Below, piece by piece: positions 33,819 to 45,114 of a stretch of 64,000 nucleotides of DNA. The translations under genes were made by a program, and so were the position numbers. The stretch is from contig CM057065.1 in assembly GCA_029945375.1 (NCBI GenBank), positions 2,294,001 to 2,358,000 on the forward strand, written 5' to 3'. Position 1 is the first letter of the stretch. Each line of letters begins with the position of its first letter. The DNA comes from Agaricus subrufescens. Taxonomy: Eukaryota > Basidiomycota > Agaricomycetes > Agaricales > Agaricaceae. Below the pieces are notes generated by a model. The model had not been told where the DNA came from. It was given only the letters and a program-made list of their open reading frames with translations, and did not search any database.

Positions 33819-35243
33819 CAGCTTTTTCCTTTATTTCGTTTATGGCGCTCCTTATACATGAGGATAGGAAAAATTACGGGAGTATCGAGAAGCAGGTGAT
33901 GATGACAGCGGGCCGTCCAGTTTTCCGTCGAGTCAGATGTTGTTGGGCCCGTGGTAGTAGAACCATGCCAAGACAGTGCTATGATATCCAACGAGTTGGT
34001 AGAGTAGGATGACTTTGAATACAAGGAATAGAGACGTTATGATCATCATTTCTGCCAGTCTCAACATGAATCGAAAAAGTCGGTCACGTGTCGGACTGAT
34101 GTGCCTTGATTTGAACAAGCTTGGGTTTGAACTTTGCAGATTCGAGTCTTGAGTACAAGCAACATCGACCAGACATTGTGAACTACATATCATCACCAAA
34201 CTGGAAGACACTGGCGATTTTACTGGAACTGACAATGAGGCCCTGGCTCAAAAGGCGAAGTACTCATGCCTGCTCGTCTGCCGTTTCGGCATGTTCGGGT
34301 TTCACGATGTGACAACGAGGATTCTGGACCAACTACTCAGCTGTTACTCTCAATGAAACTCGCCAAAAAAAAAACACCACAATTCACTAGCTCCACCGGC
34401 TGTTTTTTATTCGGGCAACGATCCCCTAGCGCCACATCCATTGTTTCATGGCATTTCGGCTGGTACAGACGACGAGAACCCCCTAGTACTACATGATTCT
34501 TCGACTTCAATTATCTCTGCTTCGGACTAGTCGGTTTTTCTTATCAATCTATAAATCGCTCAAGGTCTTTCGTATCTCAAGCCTTCTTCACGAGCTTACT
34601 TTTGTTTCATCTTTGAATTTTCATGATGAGCCCACCCCTTCACCGGCATAAATCATCTGGGACCTTCGGCTCCCCCATACGGCTCGTTGTTGGAGCTTTC
34701 TGGGCTCGGCACAGCAGCCTGTGCCGGCGGTTATGCCGGCAACTAGTCAAAGCACAGGTCTCTACTATGGTCACATGTTTTTAGGTATGATCTTTGCCTC
34801 GTCGTTAACGTCTTTATTGGCGGTAATTTAACTATATCTTCGTCTAGGAGACAGAAGAATATGAACTGATTATCTTCAAGAATTTGTAGTAAAAGCTTAC
34901 AGCTAGGAGATGAACGGATACCAAAGAAGCCCACAATAAATCGCGAGGTCGGCTCTAGCATCTGTCAAGACACTGCCCTAGAAGCTCCACACCATATTTC
35001 CAGTAAGTAATAATATCCATTAACAGGAGATATCTAACTCAGAGCCCTGAGAATTCATTTCTGCCTCTATAAAACAGCATGCAGAAGACGCATTTTACTT
35101 GTGACGATTACGATTCGCCACCCATACTTTGAAGCAACTTCTAGACGAGAACGATATACGATACCTCTTCCCCCCGCGTCATCTAAATAATTCAACGCTT
35201 ATCAAGCTACAGAAATTTTGCAAATCAACAACGCTATACGTTA
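33819..35243. other. Intergenic stretch between divergent genes
   Basis: 1.4 kb between the GH43 start and the glycine-rich protein. No supported gene. A TATA box (TATAAAA at 35068-35074) lies 170 nt before the next ATG. Confidence 0.45.
35068..35074 (+). promoter_or_regulatory. TATA box of the glycine-rich protein gene
   Basis: TATAAAA in the context CCTCTATAAAACAGC. It places transcription start near 35100 and implies a leader of about 145 nt before the ATG at 35244. Confidence 0.45.
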
Positions 35244-36569
35244 ATGACTGTTTTGCAAGAGAGACAAAAAGGTGCCGGTGCTGGTGCCGGTGCTGGTAGC
35301 ACCGGAGGTGGAGGGGGACGAGGGGGTACCGGGGCTGCAACTGGTGGAGGTACCAGCGGCGGAGGTACAACTGGAAGTACGTCCGGGGGAGGGACGAGAG
35401 GTGGAGGTGGAGCAGGCGGAGGCACAACTGGCGGAGGTAAAGGAGGTGGGAATGCAGGAGGTGGAAGTAAAGGAGGTGGAATCACAGGAAGTGGAAGTAC
35501 AGGAGGTGGGAGTACAGGAGGTGGACGAGGAAGTTCGGGTAGTGCGGGAGCATTGCCAGGAACCGGAGCGGGAGCCGGAGCAGGAGGAACGGGCAATAAC
35601 CCCAAACCTCCTACCATTAAACCCCCAACCAACCCTCGCACGGTTGGTCCAGGTATCAATTTCGGTGGCCAACCAAGGTTAGTTTCAGCCTATGGCAGAG
35701 GTGGAGGACCCTCTACAGCTATACGAGTCGGAGAACCCTTTGCTGGCAGGTTTGAGGGAGGTGGGACCCGCAAACAGATATATGGTACAAGGTAAGAGGC
35801 GAATTGTTCTTTTTTTCAAACGACTGGGGCTCACCTCTGGTTTTATACATTTAATAGGATATATGGAAGCGGTTATCCGAATGAACTTAATTCACGGGGA
35901 GTCGCTAATCGCCCATTTCCATTTTATTTTTGGCCTGTAGTATGGGGCGGAGCGACAATAGGTGGAGGAGCAGCCTACCTAGATGCCGCTGACGAGGTAT
36001 GTAGGACACTTCTGTGTGCCTGAACGAAACTTAAAGGGCAAATTTCGTAGTATGGTGATGTCAACAACAACACTCGTCCAGGGGGACCTATGTCAAGCGC
36101 GGTGTTTCGATCACCTTCTGGAAACTCGACGTTCCGTGTCATATCGGACAACGTAACCACTACGTCCTTGGTTTTCGATCTCTCGAACAGCTGTTCCTCC
36201 AATTTTTCAACAAATCCCGCCCCGGCTTCAGCTCCTCTCATTGCCAATGCTACAGAACTGAGGCCAGAGCAAGCAATTCAATATTACCGAGGAAGCACGA
36301 TAGTGTTGACTCTCGACGGTTACAACAACAATGCGACGTATGGTCCTGAGGGAACACTTGACACACGTTTACCTCTAGGAGTGGATAGGACACTGTTGAA
36401 TTGTCTCAATCACACTATTGGCAGGGCAGCACCCCTTGTTAACGCACCTCCAGGGCCGACTCATACAGCCGGTGGGACTAATGCTGGAATGATTCTACGA
36501 CCATATTCGTCTGTTGATTTAGTCTGCTTGCTTTTCATCCTGTGGGCTTTGGTCAAAAGCTTCAGATGA
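35244..36569 (+). CDS. Glycine-rich protein with conserved Agaricomycete domain and hydrophobic C-tail
   Basis: Three exons, 35244-35791, 35858-35996 and 36051-36569, code for 401 aa. Residues about 10-115 are a Gly/Thr/Ser low-complexity region (repeats such as GGGTSGG). Then comes a structured part beginning near GRGGGPSTA, with the motif RPFPFYFWPVVWGG, then YGDVNNNTRPGGP, an Asn/Ser-rich, Cys-containing domain (EQAIQYYRGSTIVLTLDGYN) and LLNCLNHTIG. I recall this layout from uncharacterised mushroom proteins but know no function. The last 15 residues (LVCLLFILWALVKSFR) resemble a GPI signal or tail anchor. The chosen ATG gives no N-terminal signal peptide, although a cell-surface role would need one. 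A stop at 35184-35186 limits extension, so an upstream exon may be missing. Confidence 0.65.
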
Positions 36570-39273
36570 ATACTTTTTCTTCGCCTTTTGCCTGGTGCTT
36601 CAAGTGACAATATGTCAGTTATAGTATACCCGATGTTTGTTGTAATGCACATCATGTATTCTCCACGTGATTCTCTCAAGGTCGTTTTGTTACTCGTGGC
36701 ATGTATATGACACTATAAACTAGGCATCTTATCAACACAGGAGAGAGCAGTAACGAACCGGAGAGGGAGCGCAATGGCAGCCCAGGGCTCCTAAGGATGA
36801 GACAAACCCATAATAAAGGCTGTAATCCGTACTGGACTCAAACAACTAGTTGTCGCGAACTATGTTAACAGTAGTCCTGCACCATTGTGAAGTTATGATT
36901 ATTTTTATTGGCCCAGTCACGCCACAATCTTGGAAGTAGCTCTGAGTCTCTTACGTCAGCATTCCAAACGATGGCCATTCGTTCTTGATCTGTTGTTTGT
37001 CTGTTCTGGGGGTGGAGGGTGCTCAGCTGTTGACCTTGACGACCCCTATTATTTCGTCGATGGTAACAGTGTGGTTCTATACAAATATCGGATCAAACGA
37101 TGAAGTTAGATTAATGATTGTGCCGAAAACATGGCGAGTGGCCCACATCAGCCATTGATCACAAGAGTTGGCCTGACAACAGGAAGAATGAACATAAGAG
37201 CCTTCTTTTTGAATTCTGATTGTCGCAGATGTCTCGAGGGATAAGCTTATCGCCGAAGAATGATTAAATTATTGCATTGTCATGGACCCACAAAGTTTCA
37301 TTACGACAAACATTGTGCTTTTTGAAGGCTTGCCTTTATTTCAATTATTTTTCATTATTTTATATACTGTAACCACGTTTCGGGCTAACCTAGTATGGAA
37401 GAATGGCAATGACGATCATAGCGGTGCAATAGCCCCGAAGAAATGATCGGAGGTGGTGAAAGGGGGGGTATATTCTTAGCTCATCTTTCGTGTGTTGTAT
37501 TTCGGATTCCCGGAACTGTCCGTAGGATTTCATCATTCAGTGAATGTATTTGGTACACGGTGCCGATATGAAGCCATTGTTACTTGTTGATATCGGCCAA
37601 CGTGGCTAGCTGAGTAAGATAATTCGTTTAGTAAAGCGCGCACGCAGGACGAGGATCAAACGTACTGGTGGGAATGGATATTACTCCCTGAGAGTTCTTC
37701 CTCAGTTGATTACACTGGATCAGAAGCGCGAAGACTGAGAAGTACTGGGTAAAACCGCTCCCCAAACATCGTGTCTTATTTGTCATCAATCTCTTCTGAA
37801 ATCATACAAAGACAGAGTACGGGAATGAGCCGTTAAATACAGTATACACATGAGACGGCAAGTAGTGGTAGTAACCAGGAGCGAGTGTTTAGATAATAGT
37901 TTTTCTGGTGAGGCTGCACCTCAACAGCTCTTCGACCTTTGCAGATGTTATGATGAAGGGTACCGGGATGATCCCCGTCTATAGCATATCCACCGCTACA
38001 GTTCCCGGGGGTCAGATGTAGAAGCTCACCTAGTGAGTTGCGAGTCTTTGATCCCGGTATTAAGTTACGCAGCATCTAAATGTCGCTAGTGAAACTTGAC
38101 GGCTCGAGGGCGATGATAAACCGATATTGGACACGCAGGAGAGGTAGTGGCTTGGACAGGTGGTACGTTCAAGTGTTGAAGATGGTAAACATAATTGAGC
38201 TCAAGTCGAGAATCATAGAATGCTCCACAAAGAATTCAATTTACCGTCATGGGGGAATTGTCACGTAACATGGCTTCAGTGAAGGCGGACGGAGGAACTA
38301 AAGTGATGTACCCGCATCGAAGACCCAAGTAAGCAATCATCCTCTGGGAACTTTCCCAAGATTAATTCCGGCCACCAGGATGATAGTGATGATGATGGTG
38401 ATCGTGCTCCATAGTACCAGGACGATAGCCAGCAGTTTGATTGATCCGGAAAGCAGTAAGTAGTTAGGAGTAAGTGATGTTGAATCAGAGGGCACAGAAG
38501 ATGCGATAGAATCGAGGGGAATTCGAGTTCGTGCATACTCGGGCCTTGAGGCGTCCCACGTTTCTGGCATCGAATCAAGATTCCGAGTGAGCAACGTCCC
38601 TGGATGCTGAACAAACAAATTAAAACAAAGAGGAAGCGCATGGTTGCACGGTGCAAACAACGGTAGTGTTTAATTTTGAAAGATACTCTTGGATGGAGGC
38701 CCCGCACCCGTCAACGCGTGGGCACTGGGGAATCACAGAGCGCAGGATTGAAGCAGTAAAAACTGTGGCCTCCCACGCGGTGGTGTAAATTATAATTCGA
38801 GTATGGTGGCATCATGGGGCGTAAGTGCGCCGCATCAGAACGGATGGAAGCTCGATGAGGATGGTTGTGGCATTGGGTGATTTGATCCAAGCCGAACAAG
38901 GGCATCCATGAGATAAACGAGCATCCATATCTGGACACAAACAAGTTGACCGATTAGGCAATGCAGGTTCGCCGCTCCCTGAACGACGCTGCATATAAGA
39001 AACAAGGACTCTGGTGAGTCCAGTACATTTACTCTTCTCTCCCCGTCGCTACGCCCGTTACCCTGTGGCTGAGGTGAGTTCCATCTTGTTGATGAGATTG
39101 CGAAATCTGATGAGGACCTGGCAGCGTGTGCTGTGCGGCAGTGATTTCGTTAACGGTCCACGGGGTCCTCCTAGAAGCCATCATTTAGATCTATCCCTGA
39201 AAACACTTCTCCAACTATATACAGTATAAAACCCTTCATCACGAACAGGACATCTTTGCTCCCTTGGTCCCAC
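36570..39273. other. Long stretch with at most doubtful coding sequence
   Basis: 2.7 kb. Minus-strand frames at 38337-38660 (ending in a hydrophobic segment, SIKLLAIVLVLWSTITIIIT) and 37833-38075 (ending SWLLPLLAVSCVYCI) look partly protein-like. Neither matches a family, and I found no convincing splice chain between them. The right end is the promoter of the HMG-box gene. Confidence 0.35.
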
Positions 39274-40897
39274 ATGCCCGCCTACAACCACATTGCCAAT
39301 CGCCGCAGGCGCTCGTCCGCCATGATCTATGGTATGCATTTTTCACTTAGCTTACAGTTAGCATTCCTGATTGCCTTGTAGGTCTGACTCCCGCAAGGCC
39401 AGGGGTCTATGGCGCTGGTCTTCCATTACCCTCTCAGAAACCCGTCATGTTCGTCCCTAATGTCACTCCAGTAACCTATGTGGAACCCGAAGATGGAGAT
39501 GATGGAACTCCCCCTTCTCCTTCTTCAACTTTATTCCCTCCTTCAGAGGCCCCATCCACTGGTCCTACCCGCCGTAGGGCTCCTCCTGGCAAGCGCAGGT
39601 CACTTGGCTATATTCCCCGGCCGCCCAACGCTTTTATGCTCTTCCGAGCAGATTTTGTTCGTCAAAAACACGTCCCTGGTTCGATTGAAACGAATCATGG
39701 CTCGCTATCCAAAATAATTGGTACAGACTTGTTCTACAATCAACCTTCGCGGTCTTATACCTCTATTCAGGAAATTGCTGGAGAGCCTTGCCTCTCGAAG
39801 AAAAGCGCGTGTGGGAGGTGAAAGCAAAGCAAGCCAAAGCCGAGCACAAGGCCAAATACCCTAACTATCGTTTCCGACCGGTTCACAACAAGAATAAAGA
39901 TAAGAAGAAGGATAAGCCTCAGTCAACAATGGAGGATGAACGTCGTTGTGAAGAGGTTGCGCAGCTCCTACTGGAAGGCAAGAAAGGAGAAGAATTGGCT
40001 GACGCTATACGCAAACTTGACCAGGTTCGCAGTCAAACGCCAGTCCCTCAGCCCGGGCTTCTCTATGCACATCGGCGCTCTTCCTCCGTTCCCTTGCCAA
40101 GCGATTATTACGGTCCATATGGACACGTCACCATACCTCCTCCACCGTTCTTGGCAGCCCGGCCTGTATCTCCGTTGGGCCGCCAACAACGAATGGCTTA
40201 CGGACAACAGCGCCGGCCGTCGAGTGCTGGGCCCACATTTTTCCGCTCGTCTTGGGGACAAAATCAACTGATCAACACATCGTTCTTCAACAATGATCCT
40301 TCACCCCTCCCAGACCCAGATCCCACCCTCTACAGCAGCTTCAGTAACTTCAACTTCCAGACTTCCCCTCCGGACGACCAACCGCCTCCTTATAACGTTA
40401 GTGAACTAATGGCCAACCTACCTCCACACGAACAATCGCATGACTCGCAGCTTTCTTTGGGACCACTCGAACCCCTGGCACCGCAAGATATACTCTCGCA
40501 CATGTATACGAACAATCTCACACCCCCCGAATCTAATAATAATGCAGCCGAAGCATCGGACCTCGACATGACTGGTTGGCTTCCATCATCCCTACAACAA
40601 AGCCCAGGACTTCCTTCCTCTCATGCTTCCACGTCCTCCGGTTCTCCGCCACCTTTTGATGGAATGCTCCCCCTACCTGTCTTCGCCCCTCAACCAATGC
40701 ACGCTGACCAGGCTCCTGCACCTACTATGTTTGGCCACGTTGAAACGATTGTTGCAGGTGATTGGTCCGGTCACGCGATGGACTTCCAAGAACACAGCCT
40801 CGGATATCAACCCGAGGACGGGAACTGCGTTGATGGGACAAAGTTTCCCTTTAGTTCCCCTTTTGATTTCGGGGAGTACGTGAAGAATGAAGCCTGA
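39274..40897 (+). CDS. HMG-box transcription factor (MATA-HMG/Prf1-like)
   Basis: Nuclear DNA-binding regulator. Exons 39274-39331, 39382-39720 and 39771-40897 give 507 aa. The single HMG box (about residues 109-180) starts YIPRPPNAFMLFRADFVRQK, continues NHGSLSKIIGNCWRALP and ends EHKAKYPNYRFRP, followed by a Lys-rich stretch likely serving as nuclear localisation signal. The intron at 39721-39770 splits the box at the Gly of IIGNCW. The remainder is Pro/Ser/Gln-rich, as in activation domains, and ends FDFGEYVKNEA. This box type (RPPNAF/M-LFR, ending YPNYRF) is typical of fungal mating and sexual-development regulators such as Ste11/Prf1, but many mushroom genomes hold over ten such genes, so the exact role is unknown. 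Confidence 0.88.
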
Positions 40898-43800
40898 TTC
40901 TTATTTAATAGACGAATTCTTTCTTGGTCGGGATAGTATTCTTGCCCACCTTCTCGTTTGCAACACCGGTTCTGGTCGCCACCCCGAGTACATCTTTTTA
41001 ATCAACTCTGACGCTCCATCTCTGTTCTCATCTCTCCTGGCTTTTTATCACGCTTTGCAACCGTCCCATTGTAGCCATATATAGGTTCCTGATCTGATTA
41101 CCCCTTGTGTAGCGTATTCCTACTTGTTTCTCTCTTCTCGATGACTGATACAACATTCTATTTATCGTTATCGACCTATAACCACTGTATTTCTGTTGCC
41201 TCCTGAATATCAACTTTACTCTCGTCTTACCTTCGGGTTCGTGGGCATTATGTGAAAGTACTGGCAAGAATAGATACCCTCGCCGTCATGGTCAAGGGCC
41301 AGACGCATTTTTAGCATCCCTGGCATTTGACAAGTGTGCTACAAGATCAGAAAGAGAACAAAGTGTGTCCCAGGGCCCAAATCGGGCCTAAGGATGCGCT
41401 AGATAATTTGTCCGAACTTTCTGATGACATTCCCTTATTCCAAATATTCAAACAGAACAACGTAATTCCATGTACACTGCACACGAGAAGATAGTAGTAA
41501 CACTACATAGTAGAGGAGTAACAACTTCCTACGTAACGGTCGTCTTAAAGTTCAGCACGGACTTCGACTTCGTTGCGGTGCTTTCGGCCTCGATTTATCA
41601 TCTTCCTCTTGAACCCTCAGCCTGGATATTTCAATGTATCTGTTAGGTTGTGGCCTTCTTTGATACCGGACGGTACTGAATAAGGAATCTGTATAGCCAT
41701 AAGAGAAATCAGAATCTTCAAACGTTTTGTGTTAGTAAAGCAAATAATTGCCGCGACGGCCCTATGACTTAATTTCTGATCCCTGAAGAGCCAGATTCGG
41801 GCTCGGGGAAGCATTTAGCGCCCTCAATTATGACAACCTTGATACTTTACCTCTCAATATAGGCGTTACCTTGGGCTTGAGTATCGTGGATAGTCTTCGC
41901 CTAATGAGAACAATTGCCCAATATTTACTTAAGGGATAACTAGGTTGGCTTATTGACCAATTAGACATCCCTAGGGTGCTCCAGGCCCTGGCTTCGTGGG
42001 ATTTCAGGGCTAATGAAATGGAAGTAACGTATCAAGATCATATTAGTGCCGCGGAACAGAACTTGCAGTATTTTGGGCACAAAGTCGAACCGGCCCTTTC
42101 GCATCATAGGAGAGAAAATTTGACAGACTACAGGAGTTAGCAGCATAATTGCCGGTAATAGTCGTTGTCTACAGAGACGAAAAGATCAACAGCTTCGCAT
42201 CTCTGATAGTCCGGGGTTCTACTCCGTCTTGTCAAATCTGTAATCCCAGATGAATCCGAGGCTCCGTCCTTCATTAATCATTATGTGGGCACCAAGAAGT
42301 AAATAAAAACCAATTTTCCTCGGATTTCGTAACGGAGTATCCGAGAAAAATGGACTCTTATCACTTTGCCGGTGAAAATGGAGAAGCCCTCCACCCTCTG
42401 AGCCAAGAGAGCGCGTTTATGGCAACGGGCGCTAGCCTGCCATGGCACCCGTACTTGGTTTGACGCAACAATGGGCTGAGGCTGTCAATATCGGCCTTGA
42501 CGACTAATTCGCCATCAGCCGCCACCAATGGCGGCAGTCTATACATGTTTCGATCTACAAGCGGAAGTCCGAGGATACAAAGTCGCCGTCTTCAATTTTT
42601 ATGTTCTGTGGTTGTAAAAAAAATGTGGAAACTCCCAAAGGTGTTCTATTGTACCACTGGAGATATTAAAGAAGGCCATGTTATAAGGCACATATGCTAT
42701 TCTCCCTGGTGATGCGATATTATTCGACATCTAGGGTAGTGGATACAACTACGGTGCCCCAGTCTGAGCGGTTGTCTAGAAAATACAGGCACCTTTAGTA
42801 TAGAGCCCGCCGCCCCCTTGGACTCGGCAACAGTGGCATGTCGATCTCATTACTCGATTCATACCCGAGGCTTTTTTAGGCAGGTTCTCTACTCATAGGG
42901 GCCCCGTGGATGGGGGAAAGTTGCCCGGCTCGTCGTTGGAGAACGCGCGGCTTCCCTCACCATGTGAGCAGTATACTGCATGGTGCCGCTGTAAATAAGG
43001 AGAATGTGAAATCCGAAACGTCGGTGTTAAGAGTTTACTCGCATCCTCATGTACCATTCCGAGCTACATATCTCGATAACCACAATCAGTCAATAGAAGT
43101 CAGCACCACCTGTGGTCCATCTTTCTTGCTGATCTCTCTCCCTAGCGCTTCGGTCCAATCTACCACCGAGTTCTCGGAGACCCGGGTCGTATAGTATAGG
43201 GGCATAGATCATGACACGGCGACCACTAGTTGTCTCCATGATTATCTGACTGAAGCGGACGATATCTTGAATGACGTGGTCAAGTTGTTGATGATAAGGG
43301 GCGTGCACACTGCACAAACCCTTGCCGACTATTTTTAGCTCTGATGGCCGCCATATCATTGCAGTCTTTGTGGACTGTGTATTCCGATTCATGTGTATAC
43401 TTTGGCCAATGCACTCGCTGTCGACAAGCACAATTTCTTCATATACGTCATTGTCAGTAAATTGCGTTAATTGATACAGTTGGATCCTATTCCTAAAAAG
43501 AATTCATTCGCGGAAAACGCAACATAGGCCAGGCTCTGTTCCCTGCCCGAATTGGGTGCATCATGCTCCCATTTAGTTTGTGTCATTTTCGGAAATTTGG
43601 GTACTGTAGCCCCGACTCACTTTTAGGGATTTGACGGCGTCGGCTTCGATCTGGAGCGGCGACAATGGCAGTTCCGAAACAGTAACAAGGGAGCGGGGCG
43701 TCGTCCAACGAGGGGGATTGACGACAGGAAAAAAGAAGGAGGAAAGCGCAGTCGTCGCCGTGAAAGCTTAATGATTCTGTAGATCGTCGCTCGCGATTCA

Positions 43801-43983
43801 CAGCTGAAGAGGAAATATTTTGCTTTACCCACATGGAGCTAAGGCATTATCAGGAGGCAATTGGGCTACGAGTTCTTGATCTCAGGCACACCAACCTTCC
43901 TAAGGATATGGCCAAATACGTGGAATCTGCATCCTACGGGCATATAAGATAGCCCAAAGTAAGAAACTCCTAAACATCGAAAA
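40898..43983. other. Long intergenic stretch, no gene recognised
   Basis: 3.1 kb between the HMG-box gene and the repeat-peptide gene. Short frames on both strands (for example 43090-43431 minus) show no family motif or splice structure. The last 50 bp hold the repeat-peptide promoter. Confidence 0.4.
43942..43949 (+). promoter_or_regulatory. TATA box of the repeat-peptide gene
   Basis: ATATAAGA, 42 nt upstream of the ATG at 43984, implying a very short leader. Confidence 0.45.
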
Positions 43984-44362
43984 ATGCGTTCAGTGGTCTT
44001 CTTCGCTCTACTCACGTCCATCCTTGCGGCTACTGTCACAGCAGCGCCGTTCGTGAGTTATACCTTCGTATATTCTTGACGCCGCTCACACTACCTGTAG
44101 GAGATTTCCAGCATCCAAAATAGTGACCTCGATATGGGGACCACGGCGGCTGTTAGTTTGATCATCTTCCTAACGCTCCTACTCATATGGATGTCATCAA
44201 CAGGTCTACACTGCGACTAAGAAGCGTGAAGAAGACTTTTCTCCTCCGGAATGGAAGCGCGAGGAAGACAACTCGGCTCATAGTTGGGAACGTGGAGAGG
44301 ACTTTCCTGCCCCAGAATGGAAACGTGGAGAAGATTTCTCAGCTCCTGAGTGGAGACGTTGA
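43984..44362 (+). CDS. Secreted precursor with four 11-residue repeats between dibasic (Kex2-type) sites
   Basis: Exons 43984-44052, 44101-44151 and 44204-44362 give 92 aa; both introns are in phase 0. Residues 1 to about 21 (MRSVVFFALLTSILAATVTA) are a strong signal peptide. A spacer (EISSIQNSDLDMGTTAA) is followed by four units of exactly 11 residues: KR-EEDFSPPEW, KR-EEDNSAHSW, ER-GEDFPAPEW and KR-GEDFSAPEW, then a terminal RR. In the DNA these are 33-bp tandem units from 44222 to 44353. Signal peptide, spacer, and near-identical short cores separated by dibasic sites is the design of Kex2-processed repeat proteins (fungal KEPs, which include alpha-type pheromones, Rep1-like repellents and ribosomally made cyclic peptides). 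The product is inferred, not known. No UstYa-type oxidase was seen nearby. Unit 3 has ER in place of KR, which Kex2 may cut less well. Confidence 0.8.
44222..44353 (+). repeat. Four tandem 33-bp units coding for the peptide repeats
   Basis: Units at 44222-44254, 44255-44287, 44288-44320 and 44321-44353, all in frame. Differences between units concentrate at third codon positions and in the core residues, while the Trp codon ending each unit is constant. Confidence 0.85.
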
Positions 44363-45114
44363 GCAGTGTATGGCGTACCTGTGGCGTGGTGGAAGCCCCA
44401 AGTGATAAACGTGTCTGAGTTTGAAAGTGCAGCCTCCGAATCGAATTAGTACATATATGTTGGAGGTATACAAATGCAATTGGGTCATGTACCCAGCCTC
44501 AGCCTCCGCCAAAGCTGGTTATACATTTCTAATTTGATCTTTGTACACGCTCCGCTCGTGTTGTTAATAGGATTGTTTCTACGTTAGGCAGGTGAGATCC
44601 TATTGTTTGTATTACGTTCAGCATTTAGACTGATGGTGGCCAGGAATATGGTTGTGTTGGTGATCGAATACAGTCCCGAGTTGAGCCCTTGGTAAGTACC
44701 TGCTGATCATTGGCAAGTCACGTTCATGCTCCTATCTTTCGGTGAGGCTTAATTAATGACGTTTGTTGAGAATGGATCATAAAATAGATTCTTGGTCGAT
44801 GGGGCGATGTTAATTCAAGCGTTGGATATACCATCACTATCATGCCACAAAATTGCTCAGGGGTATCGCAGACATGTTTTGTCCATCGAGATTCACAGAG
44901 AATTATCGGCAGTGATGATGAGGGAATACCAGCGTGTACAGTAGCAACTAGTTCACCATTACCACCTCTAACGAGTTGTTGGACAGCGCATTGCAGCCAA
45001 AACTTGGACTTACTTCCGCATAACGTAATTGCTATAAAGCATTCCTGATCTGATAAGATCCCTATCAGTGGCTCGGATCATGTGATTTCACCACTTGTAT
45101 TGTTTCCTCCAGCC
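44363..45114. other. Intergenic stretch, no gene recognised
   Basis: 0.75 kb between the repeat-peptide gene and FOL3. No supported coding sequence. Confidence 0.45.

Noticed and set aside
35241..35672. Pro/Ser-rich frames antisense to the glycine-rich protein
   Set aside because: They arise from the low-complexity Gly codons on the other strand. The plus frame continues into conserved exons, whereas these do not.
38337..38660. Minus-strand frame with one hydrophobic segment as a membrane protein
   Set aside because: Could be a real exon, but no start, partner exon or homologous family could be supported.
45082..45114. Extension of FOL3 upstream of the ATG at 45115
   Set aside because: The frame is open but contains no ATG. 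MSIDLGLDR matches the usual start of the family.
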